Shown here: piece after piece, positions 28,815 through 37,834 of the stretch
Layout of the letters: each line of letters begins with the position of its first letter
Position numbering within the stretch: position 1 is the stretch's first letter
DNA from: a virus
DNA: 64,000 nt
Reading direction: 5' to 3' (one strand)
IMG/VR virus record: IMGVR_UViG_3300027313_000002
Span: 1-64,000 of that record
Made by a program: the position numbers and the translations under genes
Notes under the pieces: model-generated
What the model was told of the DNA's origin: nothing
The model's input: the letters and a program-made list of their open reading frames with translations, nothing else
Database searches by the model: none

Positions 28815-28941
28815 GGGCAGCTCCTCGGGCCGGCGAGTCGGGACTACCCGCTCCAATCGGCCCACCAGCGCCTTGGCGCGGTGTTAGGCTGCGCGGATTC
28901 CGTGCCGAATTTCCGGGTGGGGCTGATTCGAGGAGGCCGGT

Positions 28942-29562
28942 ATGAGCGGATCCCTGACCGAGCTGCTGGAGGCCCGGCGCGTGACGCCGGAGGAGGTCGA
29001 GCAGGCCAGCTTCTCCAGGGTCCGCTTCGGCGGCGTCAGCGACGGGGAGGTGGCCGCGTTCCTGGACCGGGTGCACGACGAGCTGGTGGTGCTGGCCGCC
29101 GAGCGGGACGCCGCGCTGGCCGGCGCCGCGCGGGACCGGGATACCGCGGCGGCGACCGCCGGCGAGCCAGGCCCGGGCGCCATGGAGGCGGTGCGCATCC
29201 TGGCCGAGGCGCAGGCCACCGCCGCCAGGCTAGTGGCCGAGGCCCGGGCCGAGGCGGACGAGCTGACCGGCAACGCCAAGCGGCAGCGCGACCAGCTGCT
29301 CGCCGACGCCGAGGCGAAAGCCGCCGCGACCCTGAGCACCGCCGGGGCGGAGGCCGCCGCCGTGCGCGCCCAGGCGCCCGCTGAGGCCCTCGCGCGGCTG
29401 GCCCGGTGGCAGAGCATGGGGCAGAGCCTCGGCGGCCACCTGGAGGCGCTGCAGGACGAGATCACGGCGGTCCTGGACTTCTGGGGAGAGCCGCCACCGG
29501 AGCCCGCGCCCGCCCGGCCGGCCCGGCGCCGCCGCCCCGCTACGCCAGCGGATACGGCATGA
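28942..29562 (+). CDS. DivIVA/Wag31-like coiled-coil protein (206 aa)
   Basis: ATG 28942 after GAGGAGG. Residues about 14-50 (VTPEEVEQASFSRVRFGGVS, DGEVAAFLDRVHDELV) match the DivIVA N-terminal domain, where the F-x-x-v-R and DEV-aFLD pattern binds curved membrane. A long Ala/Glu coiled coil (about 80-170) and a basic C-terminus follow. In actinobacteria DivIVA proteins organise polar growth. It stands alone on the plus strand among late genes, with an extended -10 (TGTTAGGCT, 28882-28890). It could alter host tip growth or localise phage proteins. Confidence 0.75.
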   Translation: MSGSLTELLEARRVTPEEVEQASFSRVRFGGVSDGEVAAFLDRVHDELVVLAAERDAALAGAARDRDTAAATAGEPGPGAMEAVRILAEAQATAARLVAEARAEADELTGNAKRQRDQLLADAEAKAAATLSTAGAEAAAVRAQAPAEALARLARWQSMGQSLGGHLEALQDEITAVLDFWGEPPPEPAPARPARRRRPATPADTA

Positions 29563-29968
29563 CCTCGGTGACGAGCACGCCCTCCGGCGGCAGCTGAGTC
29601 GCGGCGGCCGTGCCGCGCTGGTTCCCCGCCATCATCCACGCCCGCTGCACCTGGACCGTGGCCTGCACCGCGGGCTGGGCGACGCCGAGCAGGCCGGCGA
29701 TGTCCTGGCAGATGCCGTCCAGCGTGCTGGCGATGGCCGCCTCCACCTGGTCCTGGTCGAACTTGCTGTAGTCCCAGGTGTAGACGTTCAGGTCCTTCTG
29801 CGGGTCCGGCTGGGTGCTGCCGGTCTCGAAGAAGAACACGAACTGGACCGGGTTCGGCACCCCGAACGCCACCGTGCCGCCCTGGGCGGTCAGCCCGCTG
29901 AACGTGCAGTCGTAGCTGACCGACGCGCAGTGCGCCAGCGGGCCGAGGTCCGGCATCCGTGTGGCCAT
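29540..29968 (-). CDS. Tail-region protein (142 aa)
   Basis: MATRMPDLGPLAHCASVSYD. Contains NPVQFVFFFETGSTQPDPQK and a helical C-terminal half (VEAAIASTLDGICQDIAGLL). Short proteins here, after the large tail protein, are often baseplate or chaperone subunits. The 3' end overlaps the end of the DivIVA-like gene on the other strand by 23 bp. Confidence 0.6.
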   Translation of the reverse strand: MATRMPDLGPLAHCASVSYDCTFSGLTAQGGTVAFGVPNPVQFVFFFETGSTQPDPQKDLNVYTWDYSKFDQDQVEAAIASTLDGICQDIAGLLGVAQPAVQATVQVQRAWMMAGNQRGTAAATQLPPEGVLVTEVMPYPLA

Positions 29969-29977
29969 GGCCCTCCC

Positions 29978-32900
29978 TCAGTGCGTGTAGCTGACGGTGA
30001 GCATCGGCTTCTGGCTGTTAGTGGCGTTCATGCCCCGGTAATACCCAGTGTACTGCGAGGACCCGCCGCCGATCGGGTTGCAGGCCGCCATCAGGTACGT
30101 GTAGGTGCCCAGCAGGTCAGTGATGAGCTGGAGGTTGGTGGTGGACCCGACCGAGTTGGTCTGCCCGGCCTTGAAGCTGGGCTGAGTCCGGGGCGTCGTG
30201 GAGACCACGCTGCCGGTGCTCCGCGCGCTGGACGGGTAGATGCCGACGACCGCCCCGCCCGAATAATAGGTGCCCATGCACGTCATCCGCAGCGACCAGC
30301 TGGTGATCGTCGCCCCGGACGGGATAGCCGCCTTGACATTCGAGAAGTCCATGAACGAGTAGCAGCTGCCGCCGCCATTGTTATAGGCATTCCAGCCGCA
30401 GTACACCGCGCCCCCGACGGCGAGCAGGCCGCCAGCGCCCGAGTAGGCCCAGGTCTGGTTCGGGTAGAACGACTGCGTGTAGAGCTGGCTGCCGGCGCCG
30501 CCGCTGGTGCCGGTGCCCAGGGCCAGGCCGGTGTTGGTGGTGACGCCGGGGCCGCCGAAGCCGAGGTCGGTCACCCGCATCTCCACCACGTTCTCGTACT
30601 TGAACGCGCCGGACTGGATGAAGGCGGTCAGCAGGAACCGGAAGGTCTGCGCGGCCGAGCTGTTGTACGGCATCACGTATTCCATGTACGGGCTCATGTT
30701 GTTGCTGGTCGAGCCGCTGGGCACCGGGACGATGCTGGGGTTGCTCAGCACGGTCGCCGACGACGTGGTGGGCGTGGAGCCGTCCGTCGTGTAGTGCAGC
30801 TTCTGCACCATCTGCGTGGCCGAGCCGGGCGCGGTCGTCGGCACGAAGTCGCACGGCAGCACCTGGAGCAGGTAGGCCCGGCCGGGCGGCACGGTCACGT
30901 CCAGTTCCAGGACGGCGACCTCGCTGGCCCCGATCGCGGTGGACGGCCACGGGCCGCCCGGCGTCCAGCCCCGCGAGACCAGGCCCTGCGGCAGGCTCGG
31001 CAGCAGCGTGTTCAGCAGCGACTGGCCCTGCACGATGACGTCGGTCGCGGCGCTGACGTACTGGCCGGTCACATCGCCGTCCGCGTCGATGCCGCCGAGC
31101 TGGTTGCCCCACGGGTCGGTCACCCCGAGGACGTTGGTCAGCATCGGCAGCCCGTAGAAGTTGATGCCCTGCGGGACGGCGTTGCCCAGTGCGTCGGTGC
31201 CGGGCACGGGCGAGTTGGAGTACACCAGGCCGCCGGCCACCTGCACGGTGTCGATGTACAGCAGCGTGCCGCTGGTGTCGGCGTGCGCCTCCTGCACGGT
31301 GAAGGTGGCGCTCACCGCGGTCGACGGCACCGTGGCCCCGGTCAGGGTCACCGCGGTCGGCGTGGTCGCGGCCAGCGCGAACGCGCCCTGGTCCCCGGCC
31401 ACCGTGCCCAGGTTCGTGCCGGTGCCGTTCGCGCCGCTCCAGAACGTGACGAAGACCGACACCGCGGACAGCGCGACGGCCGAGTACAGCACCGCCTGGG
31501 CGGTGGTGAACGTGCCGGCCTGGACCGTGAAGGCAGGCGAGGTCGCGCCCCAGGTGGCCGCCCCGGTCGCCGTGCACAGCAGCGAGTACGAGCCGGTGTT
31601 CGCCCAGGCGCCGGAGGCGGACAGCGTGCAGCTGACCGCCGCCCAGGACGAGGTGCTGCCCGACCCGGAGCCCTCGAAGTCCCACGTCGTCGGGCCGGTC
31701 GGCGACCCGTAGATGAGCTGGGTGCCGCCCGGCTGCAGCTCCATGAGCAGCTGCGTGCCGGCCGCGGTGTACCAGTAGATGGTGCCGTCCGGGCCGATCT
31801 TGAACACGACCGCGCCCGCCGAGTTGGTGATGGTGATCGAGCCGTCAGGGTTGATGGACGTACGCGGGTTGGTGCTGCTGTTCTGGATGGTGGAACCGGT
31901 GACCGTGGTGCCGTTGATGATCCCGGCGAGCACGATCCCGGCCTGGAACAGGCCCGCGGTCAGCGTCCCGGTGGCGATCTGGCCTGCGGTGATGGTCGAG
32001 CTGGCGATCTGGGTGGCCGTTATCGTACCGCTCGCGATCTGCGTCGCGGTGATGGTGCCCGCCGCGATGAGCGCCGCCGTGACCGAGCCCGCCGCGATGG
32101 CCTGCGTGCCGTACTGGTACGCCGTCCAGGCCGAGCCGGTCCAGCGCTGCAGCTGGTAGCCAGCAGTGCCGTTGAACCACAGGTCACCGGTCTGCGGCGA
32201 GGTCGGCGCCGTGCTGCCCACGGTGACGTTCGGCCCGCCGCCGATGGCCTGGGCGGTGAACGCCACCTGCCCGGCGGTGATCCCGGCGGTAGCCGATAGC
32301 TGACTGCCCAGGATCCCGGCCGTGGCGGAGATCTGGGTGGAGGTGATGGTCCCGGTCTGGATGACGGTGCCGGGCAGGCTGCCCGGGGTGATGGCCGACC
32401 CCACCGCCAGCGGGGTGGCGGTGCTCTGCGCCGACGCCGCCGAGGCCACGCCGGACTGGTTGACCGCCACCAGCTTGACGTAATACGGGGTGCCCGCGGT
32501 CAGCCCGCCGATGCCGAACAGCCCGCCCACGGCCATGGTGCCCTGCAGGGTGGGCGTGCCCGGGGTGAACCCGGACGTCGTCGACCCGTGCACCTGGACG
32601 TAGCGGAAGTCGTACAGCGGCGCCGCCCCGGCCAGGTTCCCGTCCCAGCCGACGATGACCCCGAGCAGCCCGGCCACGACCGTGGGGGCGTCCGGCTGGC
32701 CCGGCGGCGGGGCGTTGACCGTGACCGCGGTCACCGTCCCGTCGGACTGCTGGCCGAGGACGACCCGCGCGGTGCCGGTCGGGTCGCGGATCACGACGCC
32801 GGTCGGGGTGGTGGACACCGAGGCGGCCGGGACGGCGCCGGCCGAGTCGGCCGCCGTGCCCGCCGAGGCGCCCGCCGCGGTCACGGTGTGGCTGCCCGGA

Positions 32901-35047
32901 GCGATGGTGGTCGTGCCGCCCGAGCCGGTGACGGTGACGTTGGCGGTGCTGCCGGTGTCCGGGTTGACCGTGCCGGCCGGCACCCAGGTCCCCGTCTGGG
33001 AGTTGTACACCAGCGGCGCGTTGTTGGCCGCGCCGCCGCCCACCACGTTGGACAGGCCGGCCATGGTCAGCGAGTACACCGACGGCTGGGTCAGGTTGCT
33101 GATACCGCCGGCCACCGCGGTGGTCCCGGTGACAGACAGGAACTGCCCGCCGAGCTTGCCGACCACGTAGGCCAGCTGCTCCTGCAGCCACTGCAGGTAG
33201 GACACCAGGGTCAGCTCATGGGTCTCGACCCCGCTGGCGTCGACCTGCACGGCGATGGCGATGACCTGCACGGAGTCGACCGCAGAGTAATCCGGCCGCT
33301 CCAGCCCCACCCAGTCGCCGACGTCGAAGTCCCGGAACACGGTCTTGCCCGGCCGGTTCGGGGTGATCTGCAATGTCCACTGCAGCTGCTCGATGGAGGT
33401 CTGCTCGACCGAGGCGGCGGCCACCACGTCGATGTCGGTGGGGCTGACCTGGACGGCGGCTTGGATCCATGCCTCGCGCTGGCCCCAGCTGGCGATCGAC
33501 GTGGTGTTCGAGGCGGTGACCGTGCGGCCGTCGGAGTTGATGGCGGCGATGAGGTTGGCGATCTGGTTGCGGGTGCGGGTGCGCTGCTTGGAGGTCTCGT
33601 CCCGGGCCTCGCGCAAGATGACAGACTGCGACCGGTCCGCGCCCAGGGTGATGATCCCGGTGGCCCTCGGGATGCCGACCTGCAGGACGAACCCGGGCTG
33701 CATGACGAACTCGGCGTTGATCATGCTCGCGTGGCCCTGGAGCAGGGCGAACAGGTCGGTGCCGTTCTGGATTTGCACGGACTGGCTGTCGCTCCAGGCG
33801 TTGCCGAAGCTGTCGTAGCTGGCGCTCATCCGGGTAGTGATGAACGGGATGGTGCCGCGGCCCTGGGCGGCCTGCAGCTCCTGCAGCCACACCGACATGA
33901 TGGGCTGGTTGAAGTACAGCGCCCCGGCCAGGCTGGACGTCGTGACGTTGCTGTTCAGGCTGGTGATGGTGGCGAACTGGCTGTTGTCGACGTCGTACTT
34001 GGCGCTCACGTAGAACGCCACCTGAGTCGCGTTCCAACTGTGCGCGACCTTGAACTGCTGAGCCCAGTTCTGGCCGTCGGGACTGGTCCAGGCATAGAAG
34101 TAGCCGGCGCTCTCGCTGATCTGCCAGTACTGGTAGGCCTGGTTGTTGGCAGCGACGGTGTTGAAATTGGCGGCCGAGCTGATGACCTTGGTCTGCGTGC
34201 CGGTCGGGTCGCCCAGCTGAGCGTAGAAGTTCAGCCCGCTCATCCCGATGAGGAAGTAATGGCCCGCGTTGTTCACGTCCTGCACGTAGAACTGGGTGAG
34301 CTGGCTGCCGTCCAGGGTGGCGCCTGCGGCGTTCGGCGAGACCATGGGGTTGACCTGGGCGGATATGAGGGTGCTGGTGGCGTCGAAGACGCTGGTGCCC
34401 AGGAACGTGGTGGACGGGCTGGCCATGACCTGAGCGGTGCCGCTCGGGTTCAGCGCGATGTGCGAGGTCGGGCTGGCCAGGTTCCACAGGTAGAAGTCGG
34501 GCACCAGCTGGCCGGAGGTGTTGACCTCGGAGAAGCTGTCGGTGATGGCGTCCAGCTTGTAGATGATGCTCGGGAAGCCGGGCGGCGCCGCCATGGCCCA
34601 GGACAGCGCGGCGATGGAGCCCGGCCCGGTGACGGTGGCGATCCGCTGCTCGCTCGGGTCGACGAGCTGCTCGGTCACGGTCTCGGCGAAGAACTCGAAC
34701 CGGAGCACGCCGTCCTGCCAGACCTGCCACAGGTGCTCGTAGTCCAGGATGTTGTGCGCGGCCAGGCCGCCGGGCAGCACGACCTGCCAGAACGAGTCAT
34801 CCATGTTCAGCGTGACGGTGCCCGAGCCCTTGTCAGACAGCTGCTTGGCGAACTGCAGGGTCAGGACCGTCCGCGGCGGCAGCTTGGCCAGCTGCTGGTA
34901 GTAGGACGGGGCGGCCAGCACGGTGACCTCCCAGCCCGACCCGGCGCCGGGGGGAGGCGGGCCGCCCGGGCCGCCCGCGGCGTACGGCTGGCCGGGCAGC
35001 AGCAGGCCGGAGCCGATGGCGTCGGGCAGGACGGTGGCGAGCGGCAC
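29978..35047 (-). CDS. Large tail/baseplate protein with Fn3 and fibre repeats (1689 aa)
   Basis: The first ~600 residues resemble the siphovirus minor tail proteins of the Gp37-like type (QQLAKLPPRTVLTLQFAKQL, LDYEHLWQVWQDGVLRFEFF). Residues about 785-880 look like a fibronectin type III domain (PYYVKLVAVNQSGVASAASA). Residues about 970-1045 carry short repeats of the form GTITATQIA and STITAGQIA, typical of trimeric fibre shafts. The last ~150 residues (SFMDFSNVKAAIPSGATITS, WSLRMTCMGT) look like a carbohydrate-binding or DNRLRE-type tip. It probably docks to the host wall. Confidence 0.75.
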   Translation of the reverse strand: MPLATVLPDAIGSGLLLPGQPYAAGGPGGPPPPGAGSGWEVTVLAAPSYYQQLAKLPPRTVLTLQFAKQLSDKGSGTVTLNMDDSFWQVVLPGGLAAHNILDYEHLWQVWQDGVLRFEFFAETVTEQLVDPSEQRIATVTGPGSIAALSWAMAAPPGFPSIIYKLDAITDSFSEVNTSGQLVPDFYLWNLASPTSHIALNPSGTAQVMASPSTTFLGTSVFDATSTLISAQVNPMVSPNAAGATLDGSQLTQFYVQDVNNAGHYFLIGMSGLNFYAQLGDPTGTQTKVISSAANFNTVAANNQAYQYWQISESAGYFYAWTSPDGQNWAQQFKVAHSWNATQVAFYVSAKYDVDNSQFATITSLNSNVTTSSLAGALYFNQPIMSVWLQELQAAQGRGTIPFITTRMSASYDSFGNAWSDSQSVQIQNGTDLFALLQGHASMINAEFVMQPGFVLQVGIPRATGIITLGADRSQSVILREARDETSKQRTRTRNQIANLIAAINSDGRTVTASNTTSIASWGQREAWIQAAVQVSPTDIDVVAAASVEQTSIEQLQWTLQITPNRPGKTVFRDFDVGDWVGLERPDYSAVDSVQVIAIAVQVDASGVETHELTLVSYLQWLQEQLAYVVGKLGGQFLSVTGTTAVAGGISNLTQPSVYSLTMAGLSNVVGGGAANNAPLVYNSQTGTWVPAGTVNPDTGSTANVTVTGSGGTTTIAPGSHTVTAAGASAGTAADSAGAVPAASVSTTPTGVVIRDPTGTARVVLGQQSDGTVTAVTVNAPPPGQPDAPTVVAGLLGVIVGWDGNLAGAAPLYDFRYVQVHGSTTSGFTPGTPTLQGTMAVGGLFGIGGLTAGTPYYVKLVAVNQSGVASAASAQSTATPLAVGSAITPGSLPGTVIQTGTITSTQISATAGILGSQLSATAGITAGQVAFTAQAIGGGPNVTVGSTAPTSPQTGDLWFNGTAGYQLQRWTGSAWTAYQYGTQAIAAGSVTAALIAAGTITATQIASGTITATQIASSTITAGQIATGTLTAGLFQAGIVLAGIINGTTVTGSTIQNSSTNPRTSINPDGSITITNSAGAVVFKIGPDGTIYWYTAAGTQLLMELQPGGTQLIYGSPTGPTTWDFEGSGSGSTSSWAAVSCTLSASGAWANTGSYSLLCTATGAATWGATSPAFTVQAGTFTTAQAVLYSAVALSAVSVFVTFWSGANGTGTNLGTVAGDQGAFALAATTPTAVTLTGATVPSTAVSATFTVQEAHADTSGTLLYIDTVQVAGGLVYSNSPVPGTDALGNAVPQGINFYGLPMLTNVLGVTDPWGNQLGGIDADGDVTGQYVSAATDVIVQGQSLLNTLLPSLPQGLVSRGWTPGGPWPSTAIGASEVAVLELDVTVPPGRAYLLQVLPCDFVPTTAPGSATQMVQKLHYTTDGSTPTTSSATVLSNPSIVPVPSGSTSNNMSPYMEYVMPYNSSAAQTFRFLLTAFIQSGAFKYENVVEMRVTDLGFGGPGVTTNTGLALGTGTSGGAGSQLYTQSFYPNQTWAYSGAGGLLAVGGAVYCGWNAYNNGGGSCYSFMDFSNVKAAIPSGATITSWSLRMTCMGTYYSGGAVVGIYPSSARSTGSVVSTTPRTQPSFKAGQTNSVGSTTNLQLITDLLGTYTYLMAACNPIGGGSSQYTGYYRGMNATNSQKPMLTVSYTH

Positions 35048-35053
35048 GGCGGG

Positions 35054-35269
35054 CTACTTCTTGGCCCGGCCGGTAACGTGCAAGCGGGCGTTACCGGTGA
35101 CCGGCGGCGGGTCCGGGCCGGGCGTAGCCGGGAACACGGTGCCGAGACGTGCCTGGTCCTCGCCCGGCCCGGGGTCCTCCCACGGGCCGCCATGATCCAT
35201 AGCGTCCCGGATGTCCCCGAGTACGTCAGCGTCCGGCCGGGACCACGGCAGGTCATTCTGCTCGGTCAT
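35054..35269 (-). CDS. Hypothetical late protein (71 aa)
   Basis: ATG 35269 (MTEQNDLPWSRPDADVLGDI), ATGA overlap with the upstream small gene. Acidic and Pro-rich with a basic end (HVTGRAKK). Unknown function. Confidence 0.6.
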   Translation of the reverse strand: MTEQNDLPWSRPDADVLGDIRDAMDHGGPWEDPGPGEDQARLGTVFPATPGPDPPPVTGNARLHVTGRAKK

Positions 35270-35433
35270 GGCGCACACTCGATGACGGCCAGCAGGTCGG
35301 CAACGTCCTGGCTCTCCAAGGCCCGGACTTCCAGCCGGGCCCGGGCCTCGGCGTACCGGCACTCGCGCTCCTGGCGCTGCGCGCGCAGCCCGTCGGCGAC
35401 GGCGGACAGGTCGATGACTAGCTCGTGATCCAT
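35266..35433 (-). CDS. Small helical late protein (55 aa)
   Basis: ATG 35433 gives MDHELVIDLSAVADGLRAQR, then a charged helix. Overlaps the downstream start by 4 bp and begins 5 bp after the fibre gene stop. Small helical proteins in this position are common in actinophages; no role can be assigned. Confidence 0.6.
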   Translation of the reverse strand: MDHELVIDLSAVADGLRAQRQERECRYAEARARLEVRALESQDVADLLAVIECAP

Positions 35434-35437
35434 TGGC

Positions 35438-36379
35438 TCACCCAAATGCGTAGAGGCCGAAGAAGGAACCGGACAGGTAGTAGCAGCTGGCCGGGCAGGC
35501 CAGCGACAGCGAGCTGATCGCGGCCTGGGCGGCCGGGTTGTAGAAGCCCCAGCGGATCCGGCCGTCGACCATGGCCCCGGTCCCGTTGCCCGACCCGGAC
35601 ATGCTGTAGTAGCTCTTGTTGTACGTCGCCTGGCTGTAGTTGGGCAGGAAGGCGAACCCGCCGCCGGCGTTGACCGCCGACCCGGCCAGGCTGGCCGCGA
35701 CCCGGCAGACCGGCCAGACGGTGTTCGCGGCCGAGGCGAACTGGCTGCTGGCCAGCGCCCCGGTGCCGGCCCCGCTGATGTTGGACAGGTAGAAGCTCAG
35801 GTAGCTGTAGACCGCGGTGGTATCCCCGTTGACCTGCATCAGGATGTCGTCGGTCTGGTTGTTGGTCTCGGTCAGCCGGGCCTGGATCATGATGAGCAGG
35901 TGCTTGAAGGTCGCCGGGATGGCGCTCCAGGTAACCAGGTTCGTGGTGCTGTTGGGCAGCGTGGTCTCGTTGATGGTCGTGAAGGCGCCGACCGACCAGG
36001 CGGTCGAGGGCAGGCCGTGCGGCAGCTGGGCCAGCTGGGCGATCTCGTGGGCCCGGCTCAGCGCCAGGTCCCCGGCCGTCATCTCGTGCTGCACCGTGGT
36101 GCCGGCACCCCAGGCCGAGGCCGAGGTGGTGTCCTGGGCCCGGGTGATGGTCCACGGCGTGCCCGAAGTCCCGGCCCCGGCCGTGACGTAGACGATTTCC
36201 GCGCCGCCGAGCACCAGCTTGAACGGGAACGTGGTGGGGTACCCGGACGGCGTGGTACTCAGGTACACGCTGGTCGCGGAGTTGGAGATGGCCGCTCCGG
36301 TCACGCCGGCTACGGCGACGTTGCTAAATAGTAGAAGGCGGGCGTCGTCATCCTTCCTCGTCACCCCCGCCCACGCCAC
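35438..36379 (-). CDS. Tail fibre-like protein (313 aa)
   Basis: GTG 36379 (MAWAGVTRKDDDARLLLFSN). A beta-rich N-terminal part (SVYLSTTPSGYPTTFPFKLV, TPWTITRAQDTTSASAWGAG) is typical of phage fibre heads. It continues with a Ser/Asn/Gly-rich C-terminal domain ending LSGSFFGLYAFG. Separated from the other tail genes by the HNH gene at 36382. Confidence 0.65.
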   Translation of the reverse strand: MAWAGVTRKDDDARLLLFSNVAVAGVTGAAISNSATSVYLSTTPSGYPTTFPFKLVLGGAEIVYVTAGAGTSGTPWTITRAQDTTSASAWGAGTTVQHEMTAGDLALSRAHEIAQLAQLPHGLPSTAWSVGAFTTINETTLPNSTTNLVTWSAIPATFKHLLIMIQARLTETNNQTDDILMQVNGDTTAVYSYLSFYLSNISGAGTGALASSQFASAANTVWPVCRVAASLAGSAVNAGGGFAFLPNYSQATYNKSYYSMSGSGNGTGAMVDGRIRWGFYNPAAQAAISSLSLACPASCYYLSGSFFGLYAFG

Positions 36380-36381
36380 CG

Positions 36382-36951
36382 TTACTGCAAGGAGCGCCGC
36401 CTGCCTCGCACGATGTAGGAGATACTGGCCTGAGACACCCCGTAAAGGGCAGCCAAGCTCTCCTGCGAGACACCACCAGCCTGGTAAACGGCAATGAGCG
36501 CGCGAGCCTGGTCATCGGTGAGCTTGGCCCGTCCTGCCTCAATGCCAACCCGCACAGGAGGCAGGTGACCGCGCCCCCGCGAATGCATTTCCTTGGTGTT
36601 CTCAGCTGCTGTGCCCTCATGGACATGCTCAGGGTTCTCGGCATTGCAACAGAGCCCGAAGTCACAGCCGTGCAGGGCCTGCGGCTCAGGCCAGTGACCG
36701 TGCACAAAATAGAACGCTGCACGGTGGGCAAGAACAAACTGCCGCCGCTCGCCTCCCCAGAAGAACCTGCCGTAGTACAGGTCCGGCATGCCCTTGGCAA
36801 GCGCCTTGGCACCCGTCCAGGGCCAGCACTCGTCATAGCCCCGGCGGTCCACCTTGGGCCAGAAGCGAACCTCAGGCGATACAACGCCACTGCCCTTTGG
36901 CCGTCCTGCTGACTGGTGCCGTCGGCACCGGCACCCTGACTCGCAACGCAT
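36382..36951 (-). CDS. HNH homing endonuclease (189 aa)
   Basis: Begins MRCESGCRCRRHQSAGRPKG. FWPKVDRRGYDECWPWTGAK, LAHRAAFYFVHGHWPEPQAL, HGCDFGLCCNAENPEHVHEG and TAAENTKEMHSRGRG follow the HNH endonuclease line with its zinc ligands. The C-terminus (ARALIAVYQAGGVSQESLAA, LYGVSQASISYIV) is a helix-turn-helix for target binding. Inserted between two tail genes in DNA of clearly lower GC than the flanks. A selfish element. Confidence 0.85.
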   Translation of the reverse strand: MRCESGCRCRRHQSAGRPKGSGVVSPEVRFWPKVDRRGYDECWPWTGAKALAKGMPDLYYGRFFWGGERRQFVLAHRAAFYFVHGHWPEPQALHGCDFGLCCNAENPEHVHEGTAAENTKEMHSRGRGHLPPVRVGIEAGRAKLTDDQARALIAVYQAGGVSQESLAALYGVSQASISYIVRGRRRSLQ

Positions 36952-36976
36952 ATCTTAATGATACAGCCTCGCATAT

Positions 36977-37834
36977 CTATAGGTAGCAATCGTTCCATTT
37001 CAGCGTGGCTGTCCCAGCGGAGACCTGGATGATGTTGGCTCCGGGCAAGAGACAGAGCCACATGCGGCTGCCGCTGTGGGTGAGCCCGGCCGCCTGGTTG
37101 ATGCCCGCGGTGTCGGTGACGGTGAAGTTGAGGATGTCGACGGTGACCGGGTAGACAGCCCCGGCCGCGCTGAAGCTGAACGCCACCCCGCACGTGGTGT
37201 TGGTGACGGTGGCCGCGGCGCTCAGCTGGACGGTGAAGGCGCTGACCGCACTGGGGTACCCCTCGCCCACGATGCCCTCGCCCAGGGCCGTGCACGTGGT
37301 GCTGGCGCCCGTGCAGGCCGCGGTCTGCTGCGCGCCGTAGAAGTACGGGTCGGACAGGAGGAAGTCGACGCTGAACGCGGCCGAGGTACGGCCGTTCATG
37401 GTCAGGTCCATGGAGCCGGCGATCTCGGCCATGGCCGTGCTGGTGACCAGCTTGGGAGTGCCCTGGGTGAGGTACCAGTTGCGCTGCAGCTGGCCCTGCA
37501 CCGACCCGGTGGGGTTGCGGTACCACAGCATCTTGCGCAGCTGCTGCAGGTTGTCGTTGAAGGCCAGCCGCTCGTCCGCACTCGGGTAGGACTGCGAGGC
37601 GCTGGCCTGGCCGCCGGCCCACATGGCCAGGGTGAGGGTGCGCTCGTCCGGGTATTTCTGCCGGAAGCCCTGGCCCGCGCGGTAGGCCGCCGCGTAGTCC
37701 GAGCCGCGCAACGTGGGCAGCGCGAACCGGCTGCCGCCGAAGGTGGCGATGTTCATGTAGGACTGGTTGAGCGCGGTGCCGTTCCAGTACCACAGCTCGG
37801 CCGGGGAGTAGGCGGCAGCCGACGGCGCTGGCAT
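36977..37834 (-). CDS. Distal tail-type protein (285 aa)
   Basis: ATG 37834 preceded by AAGGGGG. MPAPSAAAYSPAELWYWNGT, WYRNPTGSVQGQLQRNWYLT and MDLTMNGRTSAAFSVDFLLS match the layout of siphovirus distal tail (Dit-like) proteins, which sit directly after the tape measure and form the baseplate hub ring. It overlaps the tape measure stop by 82 bp. Confidence 0.65.
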   Translation of the reverse strand: MPAPSAAAYSPAELWYWNGTALNQSYMNIATFGGSRFALPTLRGSDYAAAYRAGQGFRQKYPDERTLTLAMWAGGQASASQSYPSADERLAFNDNLQQLRKMLWYRNPTGSVQGQLQRNWYLTQGTPKLVTSTAMAEIAGSMDLTMNGRTSAAFSVDFLLSDPYFYGAQQTAACTGASTTCTALGEGIVGEGYPSAVSAFTVQLSAAATVTNTTCGVAFSFSAAGAVYPVTVDILNFTVTDTAGINQAAGLTHSGSRMWLCLLPGANIIQVSAGTATLKWNDCYL

